Source of the DNA: Gadus chalcogrammus
Lineage: Eukaryota > Chordata > Actinopteri > Gadiformes > Gadidae
Reading direction: 5' to 3'
Length of the DNA: 64,000 bases
Assembly: GCF_026213295.1 (NCBI RefSeq)
Contig: NC_079412.1
Location: forward strand, 2,869,813-2,933,812
Part shown: positions 1 to 9,789 of the stretch, piece after piece
Layout: each line of letters starts with the position of its first letter
Position numbering within the stretch: the stretch's first letter is position 1
Made by a program: the position numbers and the translations under genes
The notes under the pieces: generated by a model
Database searches by the model: none
The model's input: only the letters and a program-made list of their open reading frames with translations
Told to the model about the DNA's origin: nothing

Positions 1-737
1 GAATCGGCACCGCTACTCAGATAACAAAATCCAGACACGCCGGTCCCTAGGTGGCGCTATACCAAGGAATACGCGTTTGGGGCTATAACTCCCACACCGA
101 ACCTCCCACAGTCCAAAAACTTGTACACACAGATGCACTGGAGTCTGCTGCATCTTTTGGCCTAGGCCACGCCCATTTGCGTCTATGAATATTTTTCGCA
201 AAATCGCGAAAACCGCTAAACAGTTTTTTCCCTACTCCTCCCACATTTCTCGCCCAATCGACACCAAACTTTGCACACGGCATCTTCAGACGCACACGCA
301 AAGAAATCATATACAGTTTTTTGATCCGACCTTCGACGACGAAACTGTATCGTTTTGAATATTGGTTTATGAGCTAAATTAGACGTGGAATATCAAAAAT
401 CCAAAGAAATCCAAAATTAGACATCGGATCGAGTCCAAATTGTACACACATGTTGGTGCTAACCTTAATGTCGTTAGATAAAAATTTCGGAAAATATCGC
501 CATTAGGGGGCGCAATAAACGAGGAAATTGTATATCTTCTACAAAATTTCGCCGCGAAAACGCTACACTGACTTCTCGCTACTCCTACCACAGTCAAATA
601 CTTTGTATCCACAGGTTCAGGGTAGCGTTTTAAACACATGCTTTGCGTTGTGCCGGCGAAACGCACATTTCTTGTCGCGTTGTGCCGGCGAAATGCACAC
701 TTCTTGGACCCCTGCATAACTGCTTGCAGTTCTAGTT
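1..737 (+). repeat. R1, S-type monomer, 5' end cut by window edge
   Basis: Begins inside the head and keeps the core, the short tail, the 32-bp doublet and an intact 3' terminus (hairpin plus CTAG). It carries the CCCTAGGTGGCGC form of CTCF-like site 1, shared with R14, R26 and R37. The minus-strand frame at 379-717 is the usual repeat-borne frame. Confidence 0.9.
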
Positions 738-2111
738 ATTATTATTCCCCCCTAGAAGTGGGTCCACAGCCCAAACCGTAAAAGGTGCCGACACGCCAAT
801 TGCATGACTAGATCCAGGGCCCTGAGTTCTAAGCAGACGACAAAATCCAGACACGCCGGCCACTAGGTGGCGCTATACCAAGGAATACGCGTTTGGGGCT
901 ATAACTCCCACACCGAACCTCCCAGAGTCCAAAAACTTGTACACACAGATGCACTGGAGTCTGCTGCATCTTTTGGGCTAGGCCACGCCCATTTGCGTCT
1001 ATGAATATTTTTCGCTAATTCGCGAAAACCGCAAAACAGTTTTTTCCCTACTCCTCCCACATTTCTTGACCAATCAACACCAAACATTGCACCCGACATC
1101 TTCAGACGCACACGCAAAGGAATCATCAACAGCTTTTTTATCCGACCTTCGACGACGAAACGGTAGCGTTTTGAATATTTGTTTATTGGCTACGTTTTAC
1201 GTCGAAACGCAAAAATTCAAAGAATACCAAAAGTAGACGTCGGATCAAGTCCAAATTTTAGACTCATGTCGGTGCTACCCTTAATGGCGTTCAATAAAGA
1301 ATTCGGAATATTTCGCCATTAGGGGGCGCAATAAACGAGGAAATTGTATATCTTCTAATTGGCCAAAGGAATGTTCTTCAAACTATAAGGGAACCATCAA
1401 GGGGCAAACCCGAGTCTATATAAAAAATATGGCCAAGAATTAATAATGTAGGCGGGAGTTATTTGGCAAAGGAAAATTGTCTTTGGAAAATTTCGCCAAC
1501 AGGGCGGCGCCAAAAAACGACGAAATAATATATCTCCTATTTGGCCAATGGAATGTTCTGAAAACGCGTTTTAGGCTATAACTCCCACACCGAAGCTCCC
1601 ACAGTCAAAAACTTTATACGCAAAGATTCACTGGAGTCAGCTGCATCTTTTGGCATAGGCCAGGCCCATTTGCGTCAGTATTTTCTTTATGCAAAATCGC
1701 AAAAACAGCTAAACTGCCTTTTCACTACTCCTCCCACATTTCTTGCCCAATTGACACCAAACTTTGCACACGACATCTTCAGACGCACACTACAAGAAAT
1801 CAGCAAAACTATTTTGATCCGACCATCGTTGACGAAACGGTAGCGTTTTGAATATATGTTTTGCGTTGCAAATCAGTAAAAACTATTTTGATCCAACCGT
1901 CGACGACTAAACGGTAGCGGAAAATGCGTTTGGGGCCGAAACTCCCACACTGAACCTCTCACAGTCAAAACCTTTATATCCACAGGTTGTTCACGGTAGC
2001 GTTTTGAATACTTGGTTCGCGTTGTGCCGGCGAAATGCACATTTCTTGTCGCGTTGTGCCGGCGAAATGCACACTTCTTGGACCCCTGCATAACTGCTTG
2101 CAGTTCTAGTT
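738..2111 (+). repeat. R2, L2-type monomer (1374 bp)
   Basis: Head CCCCCCTAGAAGTGGG. The core is followed by a full diverged second module (from about 1560) and a shorter third one (from about 1920), then the 32-bp doublet. It shows the complete 3' end: CTTGGACCCCT at 2077-2087, hairpin arms 2092-2097 and 2100-2105, CTAG at 2106-2109, directly followed by TT and the next 5' cassette. Confidence 0.9.
2077..2109 (+). mobile_element. Model 3' terminus: subterminal inverted repeat, hairpin, CTAG
   Basis: CTTGGACCCCT (2077-2087) is the exact inverse of AGGGGTCCAAG, which begins the adjoining 5' cassette at 2112. A perfect 6-bp hairpin AACTGC/GCAGTT with loop TT follows, then CTAG. Asymmetric terminal inverted repeats with a 3' hairpin and a CTRR-like end are described for Helitron2/Helentron elements. 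Assignment to that group is inference, and the usual spacer between hairpin and CTRR is absent here. Confidence 0.6.
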
Positions 2112-2112
2112 A

Positions 2113-2139
2113 GGGGTCCAAGCCAACAGGTTGGATCCC
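2113..2139 (+). repeat. 5' hairpin cassette
   Basis: Arms GGGGTCCAAGCC and GGTTGGATCCC with loop AACA form about 11 pairs with one bulged G and one G-T pair. It is followed by TATTGTTTTTGTAGGGATTT. It directly abuts the 3' end of R2 (CTAGTT|AGGGG), giving a head-to-tail element junction. Confidence 0.9.
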
Positions 2140-2168
2140 TATTGTTTTTGTAGGGATTTTTCTTATTA

Positions 2169-2195
2169 GGGGTCCAAGCCAACAGGTTGGATCCC
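2169..2195 (+). repeat. 5' hairpin cassette, second tandem copy
   Basis: Same hairpin 56 bp downstream of the first copy, with TTATTA between the copies and AAGGATT in its trailer instead of AGGGATT. Confidence 0.9.
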
Positions 2196-2214
2196 TATTG
2201 TTTTTGTAAGGATT

Positions 2215-2241
2215 TTTATTATTATTATTATTATTATTATA
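2215..2241 (+). repeat. (ATT)n microsatellite
   Basis: About nine ATT units between the cassette trailer and the head of R3. Confidence 0.95.
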
Positions 2242-3021
2242 CTTCCTACCAAGAAAGTGCTACTACAGCCCAAACCGTAAATGGTGCACACACGCCAATT
2301 ACATGAGTAGATCCAGGTACGTGAAGACTATGAAGACGACAAAATCCAGACACGCCGGCCACTAGGTGGCGCTATACCAAGGAAAGACGCGTTTGGGGCT
2401 ATAACTCCCACACCAAACCTCCCACAGTCAACAACTTCTACCCACATATTCACTGGAGTCTGCTGCATCTTTTGGCCTAGGCCACGCCCATTTGCGTCTA
2501 TGAATATTTTTCGCAAAATCGCGAAAACCGCAAAACGTTTTTTTCGCTACTCCTCCCACATTTCTTGACCAATTGACACAAAACTTTGCATACGGCATCT
2601 TCAGACGCACACGCAAAGAAATCTTAGACACTTTTTTGATCCGACCTTCGACGACGAAACGGTAGCGTTTTGAATATTTGTTTATTAGCTAAATTAGACG
2701 TGAAAAGTAAAAAATCCAAAGAAATCCAGAATTATACATCGGATCGAGCCCAAATTTTACAGACATGTCGGTGCTAACGTTAATGACGTTCGATAAAAAT
2801 ATCGGAAAATTTCGCCATTAGGGGGCGCAATAAACGAGGAAATTGTATATCTTCTACAGAATTTCGCCGCGAAAACGCTACACTGACTTCTCGCAACTCC
2901 TACCACAGTCAAATCCTTTGTATCCACAGGTTTAGGGTAGCGTTTTAAACACATGCCTCGCGTTGTGCCGGCGAAACGCACATTTCTTGTCGCGTTGTGC
3001 CGGCGAAATGCACACTTCTTG
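2242..3021 (+). repeat. R3, S-type monomer truncated at CTTG
   Basis: Head ACTTCCTACCAAGAAAG. The end is lost inside the second 32-bp repeat: sequence stops at CACACTTCTTG (CTTG 3018-3021) and continues with TTATTATAC of R4, so the 3' hairpin and CTAG are missing. Confidence 0.88.
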
Positions 3022-3841
3022 TTATTATACTTCCCGCCTTGAAAGTGGGTCCACAGCCCAAACCGTAAATGGTGCACACGCGCCAATTACATGACTAGAA
3101 CCAGGTCCGGCACCGCTACTCAGATAACCAAATCCAGACATGCCGGCCACTAGGTGGCGCTATACCAAGGAGAAACACGTTTGGGGCTATAACTCCCACA
3201 CCGAACCTCCTAGAGTCCAAAAACTTGTACACACAGATGCACTGGAGTCTGCTGCATCTTTTGGCCTAGGCCCCGCCCATTTGCGTCTATGAATATTTTT
3301 CGCTAAATCGCGAAAACCGCAAAACTGTTTTTTCGCTACTCCTCCCACATTTTTCGCCCGATCAACACCAAACTTTGCACACGACATCGTCAGACGCACA
3401 CAAAAAATAAATTTCGAACACTTTTTTGATCCGACCTTCGACAACGAATCGGTAGCGCTTGGAATATTGGTATATTAGCTAAATTAGACGTGGAAAATTA
3501 AAAATCCAAAAAATCCAAAATTAGACATTGGATCGAGTCCAAATTCTACACACATGTCAGTGCTAACCTTAATGACGTTGGATAAAAATTTCGGAAAATT
3601 TCGCCATTAGGGGGCGCAATAAACAAGGAAATTGTATATCTTCGACAAAATTTCGCCGCGAAAACGCAACACTGACTTCTCGCTACTCCTACCACAGTCA
3701 AATCCTTTGTATCCACAGGTTCAGGGTAGCGTTTTGAACAAATGCTTCGCGTTGTGCCGGCGAAATGCACATTTCTTGTCGCGTTGTGCCGGCGAAATGC
3801 ACACTTCTTGGACCCCTGCATAACTGCTTGCAGTTCTAGTT
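3022..3841 (+). repeat. R4, S-type monomer
   Basis: Head ACTTCCCGCCTTGAAAG, short tail, doublet, intact 3' end. The core is slightly diverged (CCCCGCCC in place of CCACGCCC, extra changes near 3400-3480). Confidence 0.9.
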
Positions 3842-4831
3842 ATTATTATTATTATACTTCCTACCAAGAAAGTGGGAATACAGCCCAAACCGTAAATGTT
3901 GCACACACGCCAATTGCATGACTAGATCCAGGTCGGTGAAGACTATGCAGACGACAAAATCCAGACACGCCGGCCACTAGGTGGCGCTATACCAAGGAAT
4001 ACGCGTTTGGGGCTATAACTCCCACACCGAACCTCCCACAGTCCAAAAACTTGTACACACAGATGCACAGGAGTCTGCTGCATCTTTTGGCCTAGGCCAC
4101 GCCCATTTGCGTCTATGAATATTTTTCGCTAAATCGCGAAAACCGCAAAACTGTTTTTTCCCTACTCCTCCCACATTTCTTGACCAATCGACACCAAACT
4201 TTGCACACGACATCTTCAGACGCACACGCAAAGGAATCATATACAGTTTTTTGATCCGACCTTCGACGACGAAACGATAGCATTTTGAATATTGGTATAT
4301 TAGCTAAATTAGATGTGGAAAATCAAAAATCCAAAAAAATCCAAAATTAGACATCGGATCGAGTCCAAATTCTACACACATGTTGGTGCTAACCTTAATG
4401 ACGTTCGATAAAAATTTCGGAAAATTCCGCCATTAGGGGGCGCAATAAACGAGGAAATTGTATATCTTCTAATTGGCCAAAGGAATGTTCTTCAAACTCA
4501 AGTGAAACCATCAAGGGGCAAACCCGAGTCTATACAGAAAATATGGCTTATAATTATTAATGTGGGCGGGAGTTATTTGGCAAAGGAAAATTGTCTTTGG
4601 AAAATTTCGCCACAAGGGGTCGCAAATAAACGACGAAATAATATATCTCCTAACTGGCCAATGGAATGTTCTGAAAACGCGTTTTGGGCTATAACTCCAA
4701 CACCGAAGCTCCCACAGTCAAAACCTTTATATCCACAGATTCACTGGAGTCAGCTGCATCTTTTGGCATACGCTGTTTCTCAATTTTTGAACACATGCTT
4801 CGCGTTGTGCCGGCGAAATGCACACTTCTTG
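3842..4831 (+). repeat. R5, L1-type monomer truncated at CTTG
   Basis: L1 tail with one extra module and a single 32-bp repeat, cut at CACACTTCTTG (CTTG 4828-4831) and joined to TTATTAGGGG of a cassette. CTCF-like site 3 is altered to AGGGGTCGC. An open + frame (4502-4963) runs across tail, cassette and the next head and is fortuitous. Confidence 0.88.
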
Positions 4832-4837
4832 TTATTA

Positions 4838-4864
4838 GGGGTCCAAGCCAACAGGTTGGATCCC
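4838..4864 (+). repeat. 5' hairpin cassette
   Basis: Single copy joined to the truncated end of R5 through TTATTA. Confidence 0.9.
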
Positions 4865-4890
4865 TATTGTTTTTGTAAGGATTTTTCTTT

Positions 4891-5468
4891 TTATTATACT
4901 TCCCGCCTTGAAAGTGGGTCCACAGCCCAAACCGTAAATGGTGCACACGCGCCAATTACATGACTAGAACCAGGTCCGGCACCGCTACTCAGATAACCAA
5001 ATCCAGACATGCCGGCCACTAGGTGGCGCTATACCGAGGAGAAACACGTTTGGGGCTATAACTCCCACACCGAACCTCCCAGAGTCCAAAAACTTGTACA
5101 CACAGATGCACTGGAGTCTGCTGCATCTTTTGGCCTAGGCCACGCCCATTTGCGTCCATGAATATTTTTCGCTAAATCGCGAAAACCGCAAAACTGTTTT
5201 TTCGCTACTCCTCCCACATTTCTTGACCAATCGACACCAAAGAAATCGTATACAGTTTTTTGATCCGACCTTCGACGACGAAACGGTAGAGTTTTGAATA
5301 TTTGTTTATTAGCTAAATTAGACGTGGAAAATTAAAAATCCACAGGTTCAGGGTAGCGTTTTGAACACATGCTTCGCGTTGTGCCGGCGAAACGCACATT
5401 TCTTGTCGCGTTGTGCCGGCGAAATGCACACTTCTTGGACCCCTGCATAACTGCTTGCAGTTCTAGTT
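4891..5468 (+). repeat. R6, S-type monomer with two internal deletions
   Basis: About 580 bp. One deletion near 5238 fuses CACCAAA to GAAATCG, removing the segment that normally holds CTTTGCACACG and the following 30 bp. A larger one near 5340 joins AAAAATCCA to CAGGTTCAGGG and removes CTCF-like site 2 and the start of the tail. Both junctions share short homology. Confidence 0.88.
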
Positions 5469-6285
5469 ATTATACTTCCTACCAAGAAAGTGGGAATACA
5501 GCCCATACCGTAAATGTTGCACACACGCCAATTGCATGACTAGATCCAGGTCAGTGAAGACTATGCAGACGACAAAATCCAGACACGCCGGCCACTAGGT
5601 GGCGCTATACCAAGGAATACGCGTTTGGGGCTATAACTCCCACACCGAACCTCCCACAGTCCAAAAACTTGTACACACAGATGCACTGGAGTCTGCTGCA
5701 TCTTTTGGCCTAGGCCACGCCCATTTGCGTCTATGAATATTTTTCGCTAAATCGCGAAAACCGCAAAACTGTTTTTTCCCTACTCCTCCCACATTTCTTG
5801 ACCAATCGACACCAAACTTTGCACACGACATCTTCAGACGCACACGCATAGAAATCTTAGACAGTTTTTTGATCCGACCTTCGACGACGAAACGGTAGAG
5901 TTTTGAATATTGGTTTATTAGCTAAATTAGACGTGGAAAATTAAAAATCCAAAAAAATCCAAAATTAGACATCGGATCGAGTCCAAATTCTACACACATG
6001 TTGGTGCTAACCTTAATGACGTTCGATAAAAATTTCGGAAAATTCCGCCATTAGGGGGCGTAATAAACGAGGAAATTGTATATCTTCTACAAAATTTCGC
6101 CGCGAAAACGCTACACTGACTTCTCGCTACTCCTACCACAGTCAAATCCTTTGTATCCACAGGTTCAGGGTAGCGTTTTCAACACATGCTTCGCGTTGTG
6201 CCGGCGAAATGCACATTTCTTGTCGCGTTGTGCCGGCGAAATGCACACTTCTTGGACCCCTGCATAACTGCTTGCAGTTCTAGTT
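5469..6285 (+). repeat. R7, S-type monomer
   Basis: Typical 817-bp S unit, head ACTTCCTACCAAGAAAG, intact 3' end. TAGCTAAATTAG (5929-5940) and GGATCGAGTCC (5974-5984) lie in the core. Confidence 0.92.
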
Positions 6286-7099
6286 ATTCTTACCCCCCTA
6301 AAAGTGGGACCACAGCCCAAACCGTAAATGGTGCCGACACGCGAATTGCATGACTAGATCCAGATCTGTTCGGACTAAGCAGACGACAAAATCCAGACGC
6401 GCCGGTCACTAGGTGGCGCTATACCAAGGAATACGCGTTTGGGGCTATAACTCCCACACCGAACCTCCCACAGTCCAAAAACTTGTACACACAGATGCAC
6501 TGGAGTCTGCTGCATCTTTTGGTCTAGGCCACGCCCATTTGCGTCTATAATTTTTTTTCGCAAAATCGCGAAAACCGCAAAACTGTTTTTTCGCTACTCC
6601 TCCCACATTTCTTGACCAATCGACACAAAACTTTGCACACGACATCTTCAGACGCACACGCAAAGGAATCATATACAGTTTTTTGATCCGACCTTCGACG
6701 ACGAAACGATAGCATTTTGAATATTGGTATATTAGCTAAATTAGACGTGGAAAATCAAAAATACAAAAAAATCCAAAATTAGACATCGGATCGAGTCCAA
6801 ATTCTACACACATGTTGGTGCTAACCTTAATGACGTTCGATAACAATTTCGGAAAATTCCGCCATTAGGGGGCGCAATAAACGAGGAAATTGTATATCTT
6901 CTACAAAATTTCGCCGCAAAAACGCTACACTGACTTCTCGCTACTCCTACCACAGTCAAATCCTTTGTATCCACAGGTTCAGGGTAGCGTTTTCAACACA
7001 TGCTTCGCGATGTGCCGGCGAAATGCACATTTCTTGTCGCGTTGTGCCGGCGAAATGCACACTTCTTGGACCCCTGCATAACTGCTTGCAGTTCTAGTT
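6286..7099 (+). repeat. R8, S-type monomer
   Basis: Head CTTACCCCCCTAAAAG. The core has the GTCTATAATTTTTTTTCGC variant shared with R11, R35, R46 and R50. Intact 3' end abutting a cassette. Confidence 0.92.
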
Positions 7100-7100
7100 A

Positions 7101-7180
7101 GGGGTCCAAGCCAACAGGTTGGATCCCTATTGTTTTTGTAAGGATTATTATTAGGGGTCCAAGCCAACAGGTTGGATCCC
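7101..7180 (+). repeat. Two tandem 5' hairpin cassettes
   Basis: Hairpins at 7101-7127 and 7154-7180, period 53 bp, separated by the trailer and ATTATTATT. Confidence 0.9.
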
Positions 7181-7207
7181 TATTGTTTTTGTAAGGATTT
7201 TTCTTCC

Positions 7208-8037
7208 TATTATTATTATTTTTATACTTACCCCCCTAAAAGTGGTACCACAGCCCAAACCGTAAATGGTGCACACACGCCAATTACATGACTAGATCCA
7301 GATCTCTTCGGACTACGCAGACGACAAAATCCAGACATGCCGGCCACTAGGTGGCGCTATACCAAGGAATACGCGTTTGGGGCTATAACTCCCACACCGA
7401 ACCTCCCACAGTCCAAAAACTTGTACACACAGATGCACTGGAGTCTGCTGCATCTTTTGGCCTAGGCCACGCCCATTTGCGTCTATGAATATTTTTCGCT
7501 AAATCGCGAAAACCGCAAAACTGTTTTTTCGCTACTCCTCGCACATTTCTTGACCAATCAACACCAAACTTTGCACACGGCATCTTCAGACACACACGCA
7601 AAGAAATCATATACAGTTTTTTGATCCGACCTTCGACGACGAAACGGTAGAGTTTTGAATATTCTTTTATTAGCTAAATTAGACGTGGAAAATTAAAAAA
7701 ACAAAAAATTCCTAAATTAGACATCGGATCGAGTCCACATTTTAGACACATGTTGGTGCTAACCTTAATGACGTTCGACAAAAAATTTGGAAAATTTCGC
7801 CATTAGGGGGCGCAATAAACGAGTAAATTGTATATCTTCTACAAAATTTCGCCGCGAAAACGCTACACTGACTTCTCGCTACTCCTACCACAGTCAAATC
7901 CTTTGTATCCACAGGTTCAGGGTAGCGTTTTGAACACATGCTCCGCGTTGTGCCGGCGAAATGCACATTTCTTGTCGCGTTGTGCCGGCGAAATGCACAC
8001 TTCTTGGACCCCTGCATAACTGCTTGCAGTTCTAATT
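7208..8037 (+). repeat. R9, S-type monomer
   Basis: Head ACTTACCCCCCTAAAAG after TATTATTATTTTT. The 3' end is TCTAATT instead of TCTAGTT, so CTAG is mutated to CTAA, and it is still followed by a cassette. Confidence 0.9.
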
Positions 8038-8038
8038 A

Positions 8039-8065
8039 GGGGTCCAAGCCAACAGGTTGGATCCC
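8039..8065 (+). repeat. 5' hairpin cassette
   Basis: Single copy directly after the CTAATT end of R9. Confidence 0.9.
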
Positions 8066-8089
8066 TATTGTTTTTGTAAGGATTTTTCC

Positions 8090-8919
8090 TATTATTATTA
8101 TTCCAGCACACTCCTCCCTAGAAGTGGTACTACAGCCCAAACCGTAAATGGTGCACACACGCCAATAGCATGACTAGATCCAGGTACGTGAAGACTATGG
8201 AGACGACAAAATCCAGACATGCCGGCCACTAGGTGGCGCTATACCAAGGAATACGCGTTTGGGGCTATAACTCCCACACCGAACCTCCCAGAGTCCAAAA
8301 ACTTGTACACACAGATGCACTGGAGTCTGCTGCATCTTTTGGCCTAGGCCACGCCCATTTGCGTCCATGAATATTTTTCGCTACATCGCGAAAACCGCAA
8401 AACTGTATTTTCGCTACTCATCCCACATTTCTTGACCAATCAACACCAAACTTTGCACACGGCATCTTCAGACGCAAACGCAAAGAAATCATATACAGTT
8501 TTTTGATCCGACCTTCGACGACGTAACGGTAGAGTTTTGAATATTCTTTTATTAGCTAAATTAGACGTGGAAAATTAAAAAACCAAAAAATTCCAAAATT
8601 AGACATCGGATCGAATCCAAATTTTAGACACATGTTGGTGCTAACCTTAATGACGTTCGAAAAAAAATTCGGAAAATTTCGCCATTAGGGGGCGCAATAA
8701 ACGAGGAAATTGTATATCTTCTACAAAATTCCGCCGCGAAAACGCAACACTGACTTCTCGCTACTCCTACCACAGTCAAATCCTTTGTATCCACAGGTTC
8801 AGGGTAGCGTTTTGAACACATGCTTCGCGTTGTTCCGGCGAAACGCACATTTTTTGTTGCGTTGTGCCGGCGAAATGCACACTTCTTGGACCCCTGCATA
8901 ACTGCTTGCAGTTCTAGTT
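8090..8919 (+). repeat. R10, S-type monomer
   Basis: Head CCAGCACACTCCTCCCTAGAAG. One 32-bp repeat is mutated (TTGTTCCGGCG) and the inter-repeat spacer reads TTTTTTGTTGCG. Intact 3' end. Confidence 0.9.
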
Positions 8920-8920
8920 A

Positions 8921-8947
8921 GGGGTCCAAGCCAACAGGTTGGATCCC
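8921..8947 (+). repeat. 5' hairpin cassette
   Basis: Single copy between R10 and R11, followed by a short ATT tract. Confidence 0.9.
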
Positions 8948-8965
8948 TATTGTTTTTGTAAGGAT

Positions 8966-9789
8966 TATTATTATTATACTTCCCGCGCTAAAAGTGGGTC
9001 CACAGCCCAAACCGTAAATGGTGCCGACACGCCAATTGCATGACTAGATCCAGGTCCGGCACCGCTACTCAGATAACAAAATCCAGACACGCCGGCCACT
9101 AGGTGGCGCTATACCAAGGGAAAATGCGTTTGGGGCTATAACTCCCACACCGAACCGCCCACATTCAAAACCTCGTACACACAGATTCACTGGAGTCTGC
9201 TGCATCTTTTGGCATAGGCCACGCCCATTTGCGTCTATAATTTTTTTTCGCAAAATCGCGAAAACCGCAAAACTGTTTTTTCGCTACTCCTCCCACATTT
9301 CTTGACCAATCGACACAAAACTTTGCACACGACATCTTCAGACGCACACGCAAAGGAATCATATACAGTTTTTTGATGCGACCTTCGACGACGAAACGAT
9401 AGCATTTTGAATATTGGTATATTAGCTAAATTAGACGTGGAAAATCAAAAATACAAAAAAATCCAAAATTAGACATCGGATCGAGTCCAAATTCTACACA
9501 CATGTTGGTGCTAACCTTAATGACGTTCGATAAAAATTTCGGAAAATTCCGCCATTAGGGGGCGCAATAAACGAGGAAATTGTATATCTTCTACAAAATT
9601 TCGCCGCAAAAACGCTACACTGACTTCTCGCTACTCCTACCACAGTCAAATCCTTTGTATCCACAGGTTCAGGGTAGCGTTTTGAACACATGCTTCGCGA
9701 TGTGCCGGCGAAACGCACATTTCTTGTCGCGTTGTGCCGGCGAAATGCACACTTCTTGGACCCCTGCATAACTGCTTGCAGTTCTAGTT
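8966..9789 (+). repeat. R11, S-type monomer
   Basis: Head ACTTCCCGCGCTAAAAG. The core has CCGCCCACATTCAAAACC and the TCTATAATTTTTTTTCGC variant. Intact 3' end. Confidence 0.92.

Noticed and set aside
2113..2160. Bacterial-style terminator (hairpin followed by T run)
   Set aside because: The hairpin is followed by TATTGTTTTTG and belongs to a repeated element end in what looks like an animal genome; no gene lies upstream.
4502..4963. 153-codon + frame, the longest seen
   Set aside because: Runs across the R5 tail, a truncation joint, a cassette and the next head; a gene would not span these joints, and the frame is not kept in sibling copies.
5880..5905. CENP-B box in the TTCGACGACGAAACGG stretch
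   Set aside because: Does not fit the required TTCGNNNNANNCGGG pattern: the central A and the CGGG are not in register.
5929..5984. True tRNA gene
   Set aside because: Apart from weak A/B-box similarity there is no cloverleaf, anticodon stem or acceptor pairing.
9494..9769. Recurrent minus-strand frame of up to 91 codons, seen in many S monomers as a possible small gene
   Set aside because: It is present because the repeat is present, is interrupted or shifted in many copies, overlaps an open + frame, spans the 32-bp doublet and has no recognisable domain. No sign of coding constraint by eye.
9580..9771. Recurrent + strand frame of 63 codons in S tails
   Set aside because: Lies over the opposite-strand frame and the 32-bp repeats; length is fixed by repeat structure, not by protein features.
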